Assembly: GCF_018323885.1 (NCBI RefSeq)
Contig: NZ_AP024585.1
Location: 1,674,001-1,738,000, forward strand
Origin: Citrobacter amalonaticus
GTDB taxonomy: Bacteria > Pseudomonadota > Gammaproteobacteria > Enterobacterales > Enterobacteriaceae
Length of the DNA stretch: 64,000 bases
Direction: 5' to 3'
The notes beneath the pieces are model-generated. The model ran no database searches. It saw only the letters and a program-made list of their open reading frames with translations, and was not told the DNA's origin. Positions 29,549 through 40,040 of the stretch are shown in pieces. Both the position numbers and the translations under genes were made by a program. The first letter of the stretch is position 1. Every line of letters begins with the position of its first letter.

Positions 29549-30175
29549 TTAGCTGACCGGGATCATGACCGTTTTACGAAACGCCGGGCGCTCGCTGAGC
29601 TGCTGGTACCAGCGCTCAAGATGCGGACGCGGTGTCCATGTCAGTCCCACGTTGAACAGGTTGTAGACAAACGGCGCGATGGCGATGTCACCGGTGCCAA
29701 ACGCTTTTCCCGAGAACCAGGGCTGGTCGGCCAGCGCCGCGTCGAGGATCGCGAACAGCTCGTCGCAGCGTTTCGCTCCGGCATCGATAGCGGCGTGATC
29801 GCGCTGTTCCGGCGGTGTTCTCACTAAACCAAAAAGCACCACACGGTGTGCTGGACTGAGGGTTTGATTCGCCCAGTCCATCCATTTTTCGCCTTCAGCC
29901 CGACGCGCCGGTGACTCGACCCACAGGCGTTTTTGTCCATACTGGGCAGCCAGGTAACGCACGATGGCGTTGGACTCCCACAGCAGCAGGTCGTTTTCAT
30001 CATCACGTAGCAAAGGCACCAGACCGTTCGGGTTCATCGCCAGATAATCGGCATCATGGTTCAGGCCAAACTGTCCTCCCGCCAGGATATGATTAAACGG
30101 TAATTCCAGTTCTTCGAGCGTCCACAATACTTTTTTGACGTTGGTTGAGTTATTCCGGCCCCACAGCGTAATCAT
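29549..30175 (-). CDS. gstB: Glutathione S-transferase GstB (YliJ)
   Basis: Cytosolic GST of 208 residues, the E. coli length. Thioredoxin-like N-terminal domain has the glutathione-binding [12 protein letters not shown] (about 65-76) and NPNGLVPLL (about 48-56). The C-terminal all-helical domain spans about 88-205. E. coli GstB conjugates bromoacetate-like electrophiles. ATG 30175 is preceded by GAGGGG. Confidence 0.96.
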   Translation of the reverse strand: MITLWGRNNSTNVKKVLWTLEELELPFNHILAGGQFGLNHDADYLAMNPNGLVPLLRDDENDLLLWESNAIVRYLAAQYGQKRLWVESPARRAEGEKWMDWANQTLSPAHRVVLFGLVRTPPEQRDHAAIDAGAKRCDELFAILDAALADQPWFSGKAFGTGDIAIAPFVYNLFNVGLTWTPRPHLERWYQQLSERPAFRKTVMIPVS

Positions 30176-30422
30176 AATTACCCCTCAAAAAATGGACAGC
30201 CTCAGGGCTGCGTTCACTCCACATGGTGAGATAAAGCTAACATTTACGCAACAGCCAACAAAAAATTCCTCTCCGTTGCGGCATAGCGGGGGGTTATTGC
30301 ATAAACTTTAAAAACTTTACCAACTTACGGTTCACTTACGCTTCTTAGTGCGTTATTACTCACCGCACTTATTATACGGTGGTATGACGTATATTTTTTG
30401 AATGGATACTCGGGTGGCATTT

Positions 30423-31625
30423 ATGACGCAATACGTTTCTTCCCTTCGTAATTTCGCAGCGGGTTCAGCCCTTCTCTTTCTCTTTGCGCCGACGGTGATG
30501 GCGGCGGAACAGACCATTGAACCGCCGAGCGTCGATGCGCGCGCATGGATTTTAATGGATTACGCCAGCGGTAAGGTGCTGGCAGAAGGCAATGCCGATG
30601 AGAAACTGGATCCGGCCAGTCTGACGAAAATCATGACCAGCTATGTGGTGGGGCAGGCACTCAAAGCGGGCAAAATTAAACTGACCGACATGGTGACGAT
30701 AGGCAAAGACGCGTGGGCGACCGGTAACCCGGCGCTGCGCGGCTCCTCGGTCATGTTCCTGAAGCCCGGCGATCAGGTGGCGGTTTCCGATCTCAATAAA
30801 GGGGTGATTATTCAGTCCGGCAACGACGCCTGTATCGCACTGGCAGACTATGTTGCAGGGAGCCAGGAGTCGTTTATCGGTCTGATGAATGGTTATGCGA
30901 AAAAGCTTGGGTTGACGAACACCACCTTCCAGACGGTACACGGTCTGGATGCGCCGGGCCAGTTCAGCACCGCGCGTGATATGGCGCTGCTGGGTAAAGC
31001 ACTGATCCACGATGTGCCGGAAGAGTATGCGATCCATAAAGAAAAAGAGTTCACTTTTAACAAGATTCGCCAGCCCAACCGAAACCGTCTGCTCTGGAGC
31101 TCCAGCCTGAACGTTGACGGCATGAAAACAGGCACCACGGCCGGGGCCGGATACAATCTGGTCGCGTCGGCCACCCAGGGCGATATGCGTCTGATTTCGG
31201 TGGTATTAGGCACCAAAACTGACCGTATCCGCTTTAATGAATCAGAAAAACTGTTGACCTGGGGGTTCCGCTTCTTTGAGACCGTAACGCCTATCAAACC
31301 GGATGCCACCTTTGTGACCCAGCGCGTCTGGTTTGGTGACAAGAGTGAGGTGAATCTGGGGGCTGGCGAAGCCGGTTCTGTGACGATTCCGCGCGGTCAA
31401 CTGAAAAACCTGAAAGCCAGCTTTACGCTGACGGAACCGCAGCTCACCGCGCCGCTGAAAAAGGGCCAGGTGGTCGGGACGATTGACTTCCAGTTGAACG
31501 GCAAATCGATTGAACAGCGTCCGTTGATCGTGATGGAGGCGGTAGAAGAGGGCGGCTTCTTTGGCCGGATGTGGGATTTCGTACTGATGAAATTTCATCA
31601 GTGGTTCGGTAGCTGGTTCTCTTAA
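30423..31625 (+). CDS. dacC: D-alanyl-D-alanine carboxypeptidase DacC (PBP6a)
   Basis: Penicillin-binding protein 6, 400 residues as in E. coli. Signal peptide ends VMA-AEQ near residue 27. Catalytic SLTK has Ser66 and Lys69; the SGN motif is in IIQSGNDAC and KTGT in [12 protein letters not shown]-terminal beta domain and amphipathic anchor ([12 protein letters not shown]) hold it to the inner membrane face. It trims terminal D-Ala from pentapeptides. ATG 30423 gives the conserved start; the upstream frame ATG 30402 adds seven residues. Confidence 0.97.
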   Translation: MTQYVSSLRNFAAGSALLFLFAPTVMAAEQTIEPPSVDARAWILMDYASGKVLAEGNADEKLDPASLTKIMTSYVVGQALKAGKIKLTDMVTIGKDAWATGNPALRGSSVMFLKPGDQVAVSDLNKGVIIQSGNDACIALADYVAGSQESFIGLMNGYAKKLGLTNTTFQTVHGLDAPGQFSTARDMALLGKALIHDVPEEYAIHKEKEFTFNKIRQPNRNRLLWSSSLNVDGMKTGTTAGAGYNLVASATQGDMRLISVVLGTKTDRIRFNESEKLLTWGFRFFETVTPIKPDATFVTQRVWFGDKSEVNLGAGEAGSVTIPRGQLKNLKASFTLTEPQLTAPLKKGQVVGTIDFQLNGKSIEQRPLIVMEAVEEGGFFGRMWDFVLMKFHQWFGSWFS

Positions 31626-31636
31626 GTCCTGATGAT

Positions 31637-31665
31637 TGCCGGATAGCGCTGACGCCTGTCCGGCA
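31637..31665. repeat. REP palindrome between dacC and deoR
   Basis: TGCCGGATAGCGCTGACGCC...TCCGGCA, a single REP unit between the convergent dacC and deoR stops. Confidence 0.88.
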
Positions 31666-31673
31666 AACGGCAA

Positions 31674-32432
31674 TTAGTACATAAGCTTAATTCGCTGCGC
31701 TTTGGCGAAGCTGACAAATTCATCGTCAGGGCAGCAGTCGCTTACCACGATGTCAAAGTGTTTTAAATCTCCCATCCGCGCCGGACGGACCTTGCCAAAT
31801 TTGCTGTGATCGGCCACCAGTACGTGGTGTTGCGCCATCGACATTGCCCAGTGTTTCACCGGCAATTCTTCCAGATTAAAACAGGTCGCCCCTTTGCTGA
31901 TATGAACGCCGGCAGCGGAATAAAAGGCGATATCCGGACAGATATTGTTCAGGGTTTCCTGAGCATCAAGCGGTTTGAAAATCGCATTGCTGGCGTGAAA
32001 TTCGCCGCCGGAGAGGATTGCCCGGCACAGCGGTTTTTCCTGCAATGCCAGAAACGTATTCAGGGAATAGCAGACGGCGGTAAACGGGATGTCATTATCG
32101 ATCGCTTCGATGATCCACGGCGTCGTCGTACCGCAGTCAAAAAACAGCGTCTGATGCGGCTGCACCAGACTTGCCGCCAGCTGCGCCGCACGACGTTTTT
32201 CTTCCACTAAGCGGGATTTTTGATCGCTGAGCAGATAGTGGCTGGCGCTGCGGGGTTCCAGCACAATATAGCCACCGAGCAGCACTACCGGCGCACTGTT
32301 GTTATTCAGGTCGCGGCGAATGGTCATTTCAGAGACGCCCAGCAGGGTCGCGGCTTCCTTAAGATGGAGTTTATCGCTGCGTTTCAGTGCCTGCAGCAAT
32401 TGACCAATACGCTCTTCGCGACGTGTTTCCAT
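31674..32432 (-). CDS. deoR: Deoxyribose-phosphate-responsive repressor DeoR
   Basis: DeoR-family repressor of 252 residues, as in E. coli. Winged helix-turn-helix at about 22-42 (LKEAATLLGVSEMTIRRDL). DeoRC sensor domain at about 70-230 with FFDCGTTTPWI. Represses deoCABD and nupG; deoxyribose-5-phosphate is the inducer. Transcribed alone. Confidence 0.97.
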   Translation of the reverse strand: METRREERIGQLLQALKRSDKLHLKEAATLLGVSEMTIRRDLNNNSAPVVLLGGYIVLEPRSASHYLLSDQKSRLVEEKRRAAQLAASLVQPHQTLFFDCGTTTPWIIEAIDNDIPFTAVCYSLNTFLALQEKPLCRAILSGGEFHASNAIFKPLDAQETLNNICPDIAFYSAAGVHISKGATCFNLEELPVKHWAMSMAQHHVLVADHSKFGKVRPARMGDLKHFDIVVSDCCPDDEFVSFAKAQRIKLMY

Positions 32433-32503
32433 AATTCCCCTGGATGAATAATTAAGCGCTCTGTCTCTTTCAGTGCGCTTAATATTACTCTTTTTTCCTT
32501 CGT

Positions 32504-33112
32504 CTAGTCACGTACCCAGCCTTTACGAATCGGCAGGGCGAAGCAGATGCGGTAACCGTGTTGCAGGCCACGATAGAGGGCCGGACCGAATTTTTGCCAG
32601 ATCATCTGCGCGCTCAGGCAGCCGATCATCCCAGCCAGCAGTCCGCCGAGCATGTCGAGCGGCCAGTGCACGCCAAGATAGACGCGGGACCAGGCGATGG
32701 TGACGGCCAACACCATCAACAGAACGCCGGACCAGAGACGATGCCAGAACAAAAACGCCAGCGCGAAGGTAAATATCACCGTGCCGTGATCGCTGGGGAA
32801 CGAGTCATCTGCCGCATGCTGGAGATAATTGTAGCCAATGCGATCGGCAAACGGACGATCGTGTGGGAACAGGTGTCCCATTACCCATGACACCAGCAGG
32901 CTAACGACCAGCGCCATCGCCATTTTGACTATCAACTGCCGCTGCGCGCAAACCTGTTCACGCGGTCCCCACAGCCAGAGAACAACGGCTAACAGCGGGA
33001 CGATGTTGATCAGATCTTTGGCGATAAAAATGGCGAGGGAAATCATCCACGATGCCGAGTCCGGCGTGGCATTGATAAAGTAGAACAGCGAATAGTTAAT
33101 ATTTTCCAGCAT
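32504..33112 (-). CDS. ybjG: Undecaprenyl-diphosphate phosphatase YbjG (PAP2 family)
   Basis: Membrane PAP2-type phosphatase of 202 residues that regenerates undecaprenyl phosphate at the periplasmic face. Catalytic motifs: PHDRPF (about 94-99), SFPSDHG (about 113-119) and SRVYLGVHWPLD (about 155-166). Compared with E. coli it has a four-residue insertion in the cytoplasmic loop (PREQVC before AQRQ). Divergent from mdfA across 293 bp. Confidence 0.96.
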   Translation of the reverse strand: MLENINYSLFYFINATPDSASWMISLAIFIAKDLINIVPLLAVVLWLWGPREQVCAQRQLIVKMAMALVVSLLVSWVMGHLFPHDRPFADRIGYNYLQHAADDSFPSDHGTVIFTFALAFLFWHRLWSGVLLMVLAVTIAWSRVYLGVHWPLDMLGGLLAGMIGCLSAQMIWQKFGPALYRGLQHGYRICFALPIRKGWVRD

Positions 33113-33405
33113 AGCAGTCAGACTCAGTTCGTTTAATGAAAATCCAGGCAGGCCGAGAATAAAAGTGTCCGTCCGCAGGGTAAAGAGGGATTGTCTTATT
33201 TACCTGTAAAAGAAGGTGTTTCAGACATCGCTCGTGATTTTCACTCAGCATAACCGCGTCAACGTAGACTAACCTTAAACCCAGGGAAGGATTTTCATGA
33301 GCGGGTAAAAATGTGCGCATTTTGCTTTTACCACGCATAATTCACTATCTCAGGTGAGGCTCTTTCATTACACTTTGCGCGATTTTTTATTGTCGAAGAG
33401 ATTGC

Positions 33406-34638
33406 ATGCAAAACCGTTTACAACAAGGTGCCCGTCTTGGACGTCAGGCGCTGCTTTTCCCTCTCTGTCTGGTGCTCTACGAATTCTCCACCTACATTGG
33501 CAACGATATGATCCAACCCGGCATGCTGGCGGTGGTGGAACAATATCAGGCGGGGATCGACTGGGTACCCACCTCCATGACCGCCTATCTGGCCGGCGGT
33601 ATGTTTTTGCAATGGCTATTAGGGCCACTGTCGGATCGCATTGGCCGTCGTCCGGTGATGTTAGCGGGCGTGGTGTGGTTTATTGTCACCTGCCTGGCAA
33701 CGCTGCTGGCGCAAAGCATCGAACAATTTACCCTGCTGCGTTTTTTGCAGGGCATCAGTCTGTGCTTTATTGGCGCGGTGGGTTATGCGGCTATCCAGGA
33801 GTCCTTTGAAGAGGCCGTGTGTATTAAAATCACCGCCCTGATGGCGAACGTCGCGCTGATAGCGCCACTGCTTGGACCGCTGGTGGGAGCGGCGTGGGTG
33901 CATGTCCTGCCGTGGGAAGGCATGTTTGTGCTGTTCGCCGCACTGGCGGCGATCGCGTTCTTTGGTCTGCAGCGGGCGATGCCGGAGACCGCCACGCGGA
34001 TCGGCGAGCCGCTATCGCTAAAGGCGCTGGGTAATGATTACAGACTGGTGCTGAAAAATGGGCGCTTTGTCGCCGGCGCGCTGGCGCTGGGGTTCGTCAG
34101 CCTCCCGTTGCTGGCCTGGATCGCCCAGTCACCGATTATTATCATCAGCGGCGAACAACTTAGTAGCTACGAGTATGGCCTGCTACAGGTGCCGATTTTT
34201 GGCGCGCTGATCGCCGGGAACCTGATGCTGGCGCGCCTGACCGCTCGGCGTACGGTGCGTTCGCTCATCATCATGGGCGGCTGGCCGATTGTGCTGGGAC
34301 TGCTCATCGCCGCGGCGGCCACCGTCGTCTCGTCCCATGCGTATCTGTGGATGACGGCTGGTCTGAGCGTTTACGCCTTTGGCATCGGTGTGGCCAACGC
34401 CGGACTGGTGCGCCTCACCCTGTTCGCCAGCGACATGAGTAAAGGCACGGTCTCTGCGGCGATGGGAATGCTGCAAATGCTGATCTTTACCGTCGGGATT
34501 GAACTGAGTAAGCACGCTTATCTGCTCGGCGGGAATGGGCTGTTCAGCCTGTTTAATCTGGCGAGCGGCATGCTGTGGCTGTTGCTGATGTTTATCTTCC
34601 TGAAAGATAAACAGGCCGGGAATACCCGGGAAGGGTAA
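33406..34638 (+). CDS. mdfA: Multidrug/H+ antiporter MdfA
   Basis: DHA1 family MFS exporter of 410 residues with 12 helices, near-identical to E. coli MdfA (Cmr). The substrate and proton residues Glu26 and Asp34 in TM1 are present ([16 protein letters not shown]). Motif A is [14 protein letters not shown] (about 73-86). It exports lipophilic cations, chloramphenicol and other compounds, and contributes to alkali tolerance. ATG 33406 is preceded by a GAAGAGA ribosome site. Confidence 0.98.
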   Translation: MQNRLQQGARLGRQALLFPLCLVLYEFSTYIGNDMIQPGMLAVVEQYQAGIDWVPTSMTAYLAGGMFLQWLLGPLSDRIGRRPVMLAGVVWFIVTCLATLLAQSIEQFTLLRFLQGISLCFIGAVGYAAIQESFEEAVCIKITALMANVALIAPLLGPLVGAAWVHVLPWEGMFVLFAALAAIAFFGLQRAMPETATRIGEPLSLKALGNDYRLVLKNGRFVAGALALGFVSLPLLAWIAQSPIIIISGEQLSSYEYGLLQVPIFGALIAGNLMLARLTARRTVRSLIIMGGWPIVLGLLIAAAATVVSSHAYLWMTAGLSVYAFGIGVANAGLVRLTLFASDMSKGTVSAAMGMLQMLIFTVGIELSKHAYLLGGNGLFSLFNLASGMLWLLLMFIFLKDKQAGNTREG

Positions 34639-34664
34639 TGGCGACATTGTTGGCCCGCTAAGCG

Positions 34665-34698
34665 CACCGCCATCAGGCAATAAAATCGGATGGCGGTG
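34665..34698. repeat. REP-like hairpin between mdfA and ybjI
   Basis: Perfect 10-bp inverted repeat CACCGCCATC / GATGGCGGTG with a 14-nt loop, between the convergent mdfA and ybjI stops. The arms resemble a degenerate REP unit; it could also act as a terminator. Confidence 0.55.
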
Positions 34699-34734
34699 TA
34701 AACACCTTAGCCTGGTGAATAACGCAAGTCGTTG

Positions 34735-35547
34735 TTAATTAAATGGCGCTTCGTTCTTCAGGACATAATCAATGATGTCGAGGACGCCTTCTTTGTTGTT
34801 TGAGCCAGCTCGATATTTCGCGGCCTTCGCAATCGTATCTGCCGCATTTTCCATTGCAAAACTAAAGCCCGCCTGGCGCAGCATTTCAACATCATTTCCG
34901 CCATCCCCAAACACCACGACTTCACTATCGTCAATTCCCCAACGCTGCTGGAGCAGGCGCAGTCCGTTCGCTTTGTGTACGCCGGGGATAATGAGATCGA
35001 TGCTGCCATAGCCGGTGTGAACAGGCACCATGATATCGCCAATGGCGTCGTGCAGGGCTTGCTGAACTTCCGGGATCCGGTCATCAGAGATGTTCAGGCC
35101 AAATTTGAAAAACACGTCATTGATATTGTTGAAATCATCCACGAATTCGAGGCGGTGATAGTACATGCCGGCGGTGGCTTTCATCTCGTCGTTGTACGCT
35201 TTCAGGGTATACGCACTGTTCTTACCGCAGGCGATGATTTCGACATCGGCGCGGGTTAACAGGTGATCGACGATGGCGGTAAAATCGGATTTCGCCAGAT
35301 CACCGTTAAAGATATCCTGGCCTTCGCTTACCACCCAACCGCCGTTTTCGGCGACAAAGGAGATCTCATGGGCAATCTCAGGAAAGAAAGAGATGAGCTG
35401 GTAGTACTGATTGCCGCTGGCGACCGCAAAACGAATACCCTGCGTTTTCATCTGCTGATACTGTGCAAGAAAACGTTCGCGATTATAGGTCTTTTGATCG
35501 CTCAGAAAAGTGCCATCCATATCGACTGCAATTAACTTAATACCCAT
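34735..35547 (-). CDS. ybjI: HAD phosphatase YbjI (flavin precursor phosphatase)
   Basis: Cof-type HAD phosphatase of 270 residues. Catalytic AVDMDGTFL (Asp9, Asp11) and GDGGNDVEM (about 215-223). E. coli YbjI dephosphorylates FMN and the riboflavin-pathway intermediate 5-amino-6-(5-phosphoribitylamino)uracil. Its start directly abuts the ybjJ stop (TAA then ATG), so the two form an operon. Paralogue of ybiV, sharing the segment [15 protein letters not shown]. Confidence 0.95.
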   Translation of the reverse strand: MGIKLIAVDMDGTFLSDQKTYNRERFLAQYQQMKTQGIRFAVASGNQYYQLISFFPEIAHEISFVAENGGWVVSEGQDIFNGDLAKSDFTAIVDHLLTRADVEIIACGKNSAYTLKAYNDEMKATAGMYYHRLEFVDDFNNINDVFFKFGLNISDDRIPEVQQALHDAIGDIMVPVHTGYGSIDLIIPGVHKANGLRLLQQRWGIDDSEVVVFGDGGNDVEMLRQAGFSFAMENAADTIAKAAKYRAGSNNKEGVLDIIDYVLKNEAPFN

Positions 35548-36756
35548 TTATCCCTTCTCCATCGCAGTTTGCGTAGTTGAATTTGGTTTGGCGACGGCTC
35601 TGGCGACAACGGCGGCCAGCAGCACCAGCGCCAGCACCACCAGCATGGCGCTACGTAAACCGTAGTGTTCGCCGAGGTAGCCGAGCAGCGGAGGGCCAAC
35701 GAGAAAGGCGAGATAGCCGGTGGTTGCCACGACGCTAACGCGTGTCGGTGCATCCGGCCCCGTGTCGCTGGCCGCAGAAATGGTTAACGGGAAACCGAGC
35801 GATGCGCCCAGGCCCCACAGTATCACAGAGACGCCGGCCACCCAGGCGCTGTCGACGAAAATAATCAGACCAATACCGAGCGCGCCCATCAGGGCGCTGG
35901 CGCGAACCACCGCCACACGACTGTAACGGTCAATAAACCAGCCACCGGTAAAGCGCCCGACGGTCATCCCGAGCGTGAACCCTGCGTAAATCAGCGAGCC
36001 GGATGTCGGGCTAAACCCGTGACCGTCGACCATCAGCAGCGGTAGCCAGTCGTTGGCGGACCCTTCAGCAAAGGCCATCGCCAGCACCACAACGCCAATC
36101 AGCAGCAACTGAATATCGCGCCAGAAGGGGACGCCTTTTTCCTGGTGATGAGAACCGTCGTTGGCGTTTTTGCCCGTCCCGTCAGGAATGGCCTGGATGG
36201 CAATAAAAATCGGCGCAATCGCCACCAGCGAAGCCAGTACAATATGCGTGGTTGCCGCGACGCCGAAGGCTGTCAGTGCCATCCCGATACCCGCGCCCGC
36301 CAACGTGCCGAAGCTGTAAAAACCGTGCATCATCGGCAAAACGGTTTTGTTCATCTCACGTTCGACGGCCGCCCCTTCAATATTGATCGCCACTTCTGCG
36401 GAACCAAAACTGGCGCCGAATACACCTAAGCCCAGCGCGAACAACACCGGGGAGGTGAGCCAAAGCGCCAGGCTTAGCACCAGCATCCCTACAATTGCGC
36501 AGGACATGGTGGTGCGAATCACCTTTCGAGTGCCAAATCGTTTCACCAGCCAGGCCGAACAAAGGATGCCGCTCATCGAACCAATCGAGAGACCAAACAG
36601 TACGGCCCCCATTTCCGCCGTCGAGACCGAAAGCGTGTCACGAATGGCGGGCGTGCGCGTGGCCCAGGAGGCCATCAGCAAGCCGGGCAAAAAGAAGAAC
36701 ATAAAAAGCGCCCAGGTTCGGCGTTGCAGGGCTTTGCGGGAGGAAGTCAATGTCAT
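35548..36756 (-). CDS. ybjJ: MFS transporter YbjJ
   Basis: Twelve-helix major facilitator of 402 residues (E. coli 402). N-terminal tail is basic; motif regions [12 protein letters not shown] and [14 protein letters not shown] are visible. The substrate is not known; the FucP-like branch of MFS is a possibility. First gene of ybjJ-ybjI, divergent from the TetR-type regulator gene rcdA, which may control it. Confidence 0.92.
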   Translation of the reverse strand: MTLTSSRKALQRRTWALFMFFFLPGLLMASWATRTPAIRDTLSVSTAEMGAVLFGLSIGSMSGILCSAWLVKRFGTRKVIRTTMSCAIVGMLVLSLALWLTSPVLFALGLGVFGASFGSAEVAINIEGAAVEREMNKTVLPMMHGFYSFGTLAGAGIGMALTAFGVAATTHIVLASLVAIAPIFIAIQAIPDGTGKNANDGSHHQEKGVPFWRDIQLLLIGVVVLAMAFAEGSANDWLPLLMVDGHGFSPTSGSLIYAGFTLGMTVGRFTGGWFIDRYSRVAVVRASALMGALGIGLIIFVDSAWVAGVSVILWGLGASLGFPLTISAASDTGPDAPTRVSVVATTGYLAFLVGPPLLGYLGEHYGLRSAMLVVLALVLLAAVVARAVAKPNSTTQTAMEKG

Positions 36757-36804
36757 CAGGGAAGCACCAAAAGTACAACAATAGCGACAACACTAGCAAG
36801 TTTG

Positions 36805-36818
36805 TGTACATTTGTACA
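36805..36818. promoter_or_regulatory. Candidate RcdA/YbjK operator
   Basis: TGTACA-TT-TGTACA, a perfect palindrome made of two identical 6-bp palindromes, in the 81-bp gap between divergent ybjJ and rcdA and 20 bp before the rcdA start. It fits a TetR-family operator controlling both genes. The regulator's site is not known to me. Confidence 0.5.
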
Positions 36819-36837
36819 TAAATCAGAAGGGGAATTT

Positions 36838-37377
36838 ATGAGCAGACGACCAAACGATCCGCAGCGTCGGGAAAGGATACTTCAGGCAACTCTGGAGACA
36901 ATTGCTGAGCATGGGATCAGTGCTGTAACGCATCGTAAAATCGCCAGCTGTGCAGGGGTTCCACTGGGATCCATGACGTATTACTTCGAGGGTATGGACT
37001 CGTTGATTGAAGAAGCGTTCACGCGTTTTACGTGCGATATGGCGCAGCAATATCGTGATTTTTTTGCCGGGGTGACCGGCCCGGAAATGGCCTGCGAATC
37101 GATCACCTCCCTCATTTACAGTTCAGAAGTGACGACGCCGCATAATATGGAGCTGATGTATCAGCTGTACGCGATGATGAATCGTAAGCCGACGCTAAGA
37201 AGTGTGATGCAGGACTGGATGCAAACCAGTCAGAGAACGCTTGAGCAGTGGTTTGATCCTATTACCGCCCGGGCGCTAGACGCTTTTATTGAAGGAATGA
37301 CGTTGCATTTTGTGACTGACCGGACGCCGATGACGCGCGAAGAGATCCTGCAGATGGTTAAACGCATCGCCGGGTGA
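36838..37377 (+). CDS. rcdA: TetR-family regulator RcdA (YbjK)
   Basis: TetR-type regulator of 179 residues. Helix-turn-helix at about 28-47 ([20 protein letters not shown], then TYYFEG). The C-terminal ligand domain is helical. E. coli RcdA activates csgD and affects biofilm genes. Start ATG 36838 gives MSRRPND with AGAAGGGG upstream; the ORF extends upstream through the divergent promoter region, which is non-coding. Confidence 0.93.
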   Translation: MSRRPNDPQRRERILQATLETIAEHGISAVTHRKIASCAGVPLGSMTYYFEGMDSLIEEAFTRFTCDMAQQYRDFFAGVTGPEMACESITSLIYSSEVTTPHNMELMYQLYAMMNRKPTLRSVMQDWMQTSQRTLEQWFDPITARALDAFIEGMTLHFVTDRTPMTREEILQMVKRIAG

Positions 37378-37514
37378 GCATCGTTGAGGGCGATAGTGGT
37401 TGTCTCCCCGGCGACACAAATGTCTTGCGCCACACGATCCTGCTCTTCATGCCGATCATCAGTCAGTATGGTTGAGGAGGGGGGTAAAGACGGGAGAGGA
37501 GAAATGCAGGCAAC

Positions 37515-37593
37515 AAAAAACCCATCAACCTTGAACCAAAACGGCGGGGTTGATGGGCTCCACAAATTGGGGACATCAAAGAAAAGCAGTGGC
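37515..37593 (-). ncRNA. rybB: Small RNA RybB
   Basis: 79 bases matching E. coli RybB: the 5' seed GCCACTGCTTTTCTTTGATG is identical, and the 3' rho-independent hairpin (CCCATCAACC / GGTTGATGGG) ends in TTTTTT. RybB is an Hfq-dependent sRNA of the sigma-E response that represses outer membrane protein mRNAs. Changes relative to E. coli are few and lie in the middle loop and spacer. Located between rcdA and ybjL, as in K-12. Confidence 0.97.
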
Positions 37594-37598
37594 ACTAG

Positions 37599-37626
37599 TT
37601 ATGACTGACACCTTGAGGAAAAGTTC
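37599..37626 (-). promoter_or_regulatory. Sigma-E promoter of rybB
   Basis: -35 GAACTT (37621-37626) and -10 GTCATAA (37599-37605) with 15-bp spacing; the -10 element ends 5 bp before the first base of RybB. Matches sigma-E architecture. Confidence 0.8.
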
Positions 37627-37669
37627 TACATATCTGCAAAAAATTTTCACTTAAGGGACAACTTCAGTT

Positions 37670-39355
37670 TTAGCCTAAGCCTGGCCAGATGATGATGATG
37701 AGTGTCCCCGCCAGTGTCAGCAGCACGTTGGCTATCGCGTAGGTGCCTGCGTAACCGAGTGCCGGGATATTGCTACGCGCGGTATCGCTGATAATTTCCA
37801 TTGCCGGTGCGCAGGTACGCGCCCCCATCATGGCGCCAAAAAGAAGCGCCCGGTTCATGCGCAAGACATAGGCGCCGAACAGGAAGCAAATGATCACCGG
37901 CACCAGGCTGACGATCAGACCAGCAATCAGCATTTGACCGCCAATTGCCCCTAACCCCTGACCGATGCCACTGCCTGCGCTTAAGCCAACGCCCGCCATA
38001 AAGACCATCAGGCCGAACTCTTTCACCATATTCAGCGCTCCCTGCGGGATGTAGCCAAATGTGGGATGGTTAGCACGCAGGAAGCCCAGCATGATCCCGG
38101 CGAACAGCAATCCAGCGGCGTTACCGATGCCGAAACTGAAGTTGCTGAACTGGAAGGTGATCATGCCGATCATCAGACCAATAATGAAGAACGCACAGAA
38201 GGCCAGCAGATCGGTGACCTGGCTGTGAATCGAGATAAAGCCAATACGATCCGCGATTGTTTTCACCCGGCGCGCGTCGCCGCTGACCTGCAATACGTCG
38301 CCTTTGTTGAGCACCACGTTGTCATCAATTGGCATTTCAATCTGCGAACGAATCACGCGGTTCAGGAAGCAGCCGTGATCGGTGAGCTTCAGTTGCGCAA
38401 GACGGCGTCCCACGGCATTGTGGTTTTTCACCACGATCTCTTCCGTGACGATCCGCATGTCGAGCAGGTCGCGGTCGAACACCTCTTTGCCGTTACGAAA
38501 GCTGGGGTCGAGGCGGGCATGAGCATCCGGATAGCCGACCAGCGCGATTTCATCACCCATCTGCAGCACGGCGTCACCGTCCGGGTTTGCCAGAATACCG
38601 TTACGACGGATGCGTTCAATGTAGCAGCCAGTTGCGCGGTAAATGCCGAGCTCCCGCAGGTTCTTTCCGTCCGTCCAGGCGACCAGTTCCGGGCCGACGC
38701 GATAAGCACGAATGACCGGCAGGTACACCTTCCGGTTCGTGTCGGTGTCCAGACCGCGTTCACGGGCGATTTGCTGGGCGCTGGTTTGCAGATCCTGATG
38801 CTGTAATTTTGGCAGATAGCGTGCGCCGACGATCAGGCTGACCAGACCGATCAGGTAGGTCAGTGCGTAGCCCAGGCTCAGGTTATCCAGCGCCCGGGAA
38901 AGCTGTGCGCTCTCCATTCCAAAATGGCGCAGCGTATCGCCAGCACCGACCAGAACCGGGGTAGACGTCATTGAACCAGCCAGCATACCGGCCGTCAGGC
39001 CGATGTCCCAGCCAAATAGCTTACCCAGCCCCAGGGCGATCAGCAGCGCGCTGCCGACCATCACCAGAGCCAGCATCAGGTAATTCTTCCCGTCCCGAAA
39101 AAAAATGGAAAAAAAGTTAGGACCCGCTTCAACGCCGACACAAAAAATAAACAGCATAAAGCCCAGATTCAGTGCGTCAGTGTTAATACTGAAATGCTGT
39201 TGCCCTAATAAGAGAGAGACGACTAAAACGCCAATGGAATTACCCAGTTGGATGGAACCCAGACGCAATTTACCGAGACACAGGCCGAGAGCCAGTACAA
39301 CGAATAATAACAGGATGTAATTCCCATTTAACAAATCGGCGACGTTTATATTCAC
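37670..39355 (-). CDS. ybjL: Putative transporter YbjL (aspartate:alanine exchanger family)
   Basis: AAEx-family membrane protein of 561 residues, the E. coli length. Five N-terminal hydrophobic segments (about 10-185), two cytosolic RCK-C domains in tandem (about 200-290 and 292-376), then about five more segments. Family motif [21 protein letters not shown] (seen as [18 protein letters not shown], about 123-140) and the mirrored [14 protein letters not shown] near 515. The substrate is unproven; E. coli AlaE/YbjL links to amino acid or dicarboxylate export are suggestions only. Confidence 0.94.
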   Translation of the reverse strand: MNINVADLLNGNYILLLFVVLALGLCLGKLRLGSIQLGNSIGVLVVSLLLGQQHFSINTDALNLGFMLFIFCVGVEAGPNFFSIFFRDGKNYLMLALVMVGSALLIALGLGKLFGWDIGLTAGMLAGSMTSTPVLVGAGDTLRHFGMESAQLSRALDNLSLGYALTYLIGLVSLIVGARYLPKLQHQDLQTSAQQIARERGLDTDTNRKVYLPVIRAYRVGPELVAWTDGKNLRELGIYRATGCYIERIRRNGILANPDGDAVLQMGDEIALVGYPDAHARLDPSFRNGKEVFDRDLLDMRIVTEEIVVKNHNAVGRRLAQLKLTDHGCFLNRVIRSQIEMPIDDNVVLNKGDVLQVSGDARRVKTIADRIGFISIHSQVTDLLAFCAFFIIGLMIGMITFQFSNFSFGIGNAAGLLFAGIMLGFLRANHPTFGYIPQGALNMVKEFGLMVFMAGVGLSAGSGIGQGLGAIGGQMLIAGLIVSLVPVIICFLFGAYVLRMNRALLFGAMMGARTCAPAMEIISDTARSNIPALGYAGTYAIANVLLTLAGTLIIIIWPGLG

Positions 39356-39623
39356 GGAGACTAACTTCTTGTTTACGAGTAAGCTGTTGAAAGAAATGGT
39401 AATTTAGGCTACTGTTTTGCCATCAAATAAGGGCGATTGTGACATATTCACAGCCCGAATATAAGCAGCACAACAATATAATCTGGCTAGTTTAATCTCA
39501 TTACGTATCAACGGCTATAAGAATCGTGTTGGCGTATTTTGGCACGGAATGCTGAACGGCTTTATCTGACTGGACGCCTTTGGCGAAAAGTGTGTTCGAT
39601 AGAGACAGTGTCAGGAGAAAAGA

Positions 39624-40001
39624 TTGAAATATAAGCATGGTTGGGTAGGAGCGGTCTGCTGCTTTGTGCTCTTTGTGGTTGTCTGTCTTTTTCTGACGAT
39701 GAACATGAAAGGGGCATTTCGGGCGGCCGGGCATCCTGAAATTGGGCTACTGTTTTTTACGCTGCCAGGCGCGGTCGCCAGTTTTTGCTCTCATCGCCGG
39801 GAGGTGATCAAACCGCTCCTTGGCGCGATGCTTGCAGCACCTTGTTGTTTGCTGTTCACGCGTCTTTTCTTTACGCCCACTCGCTCGCTGTGGCAGGAGA
39901 TGGCGTGGTTATTCAGCGCCGTATTCTGGTGCGCTTTGGGAGCCTTATGCTTCCTGTTCATCAGCAGTTTGTTCAGACCGCGACAGCGTAAAAACCAATA
40001 A
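39624..40001 (+). CDS. ybjM: Inner membrane protein YbjM
   Basis: Protein of 125 residues with four hydrophobic segments, matching E. coli YbjM in length and sequence. No recognised functional motif. ATG 39624 follows AGGAGAAAAG. Its stop codon lies in the arm of a terminator hairpin shared with grxA. Confidence 0.92.
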   Translation: MKYKHGWVGAVCCFVLFVVVCLFLTMNMKGAFRAAGHPEIGLLFFTLPGAVASFCSHRREVIKPLLGAMLAAPCCLLFTRLFFTPTRSLWQEMAWLFSAVFWCALGALCFLFISSLFRPRQRKNQ

Positions 40002-40023
40002 CGCCCTCCGAAGAGGGCGTTAT
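39998..40023. terminator. Bidirectional terminator between ybjM and grxA
   Basis: Eleven-bp perfect inverted repeat ATAACGCCCTC / GAGGGCGTTAT with a CGAA loop. It begins at the ybjM stop codon and ends 18 bp before the grxA stop codon. Confidence 0.85.
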
Positions 40024-40040
40024 GACATCACTCACAGTAC

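Noticed and set aside
33265..33281. PhoP- or PmrA-like direct repeat upstream of ybjG
   Set aside because: Only one half (GGTTTA) is good; the second half matches neither consensus well, and the distance to ybjG is about 155 bp.
39501..39734. 77-codon minus-strand frame between ybjL and ybjM
   Set aside because: Overlaps the 5' end and ribosome site of conserved ybjM in antisense, with no family resemblance.
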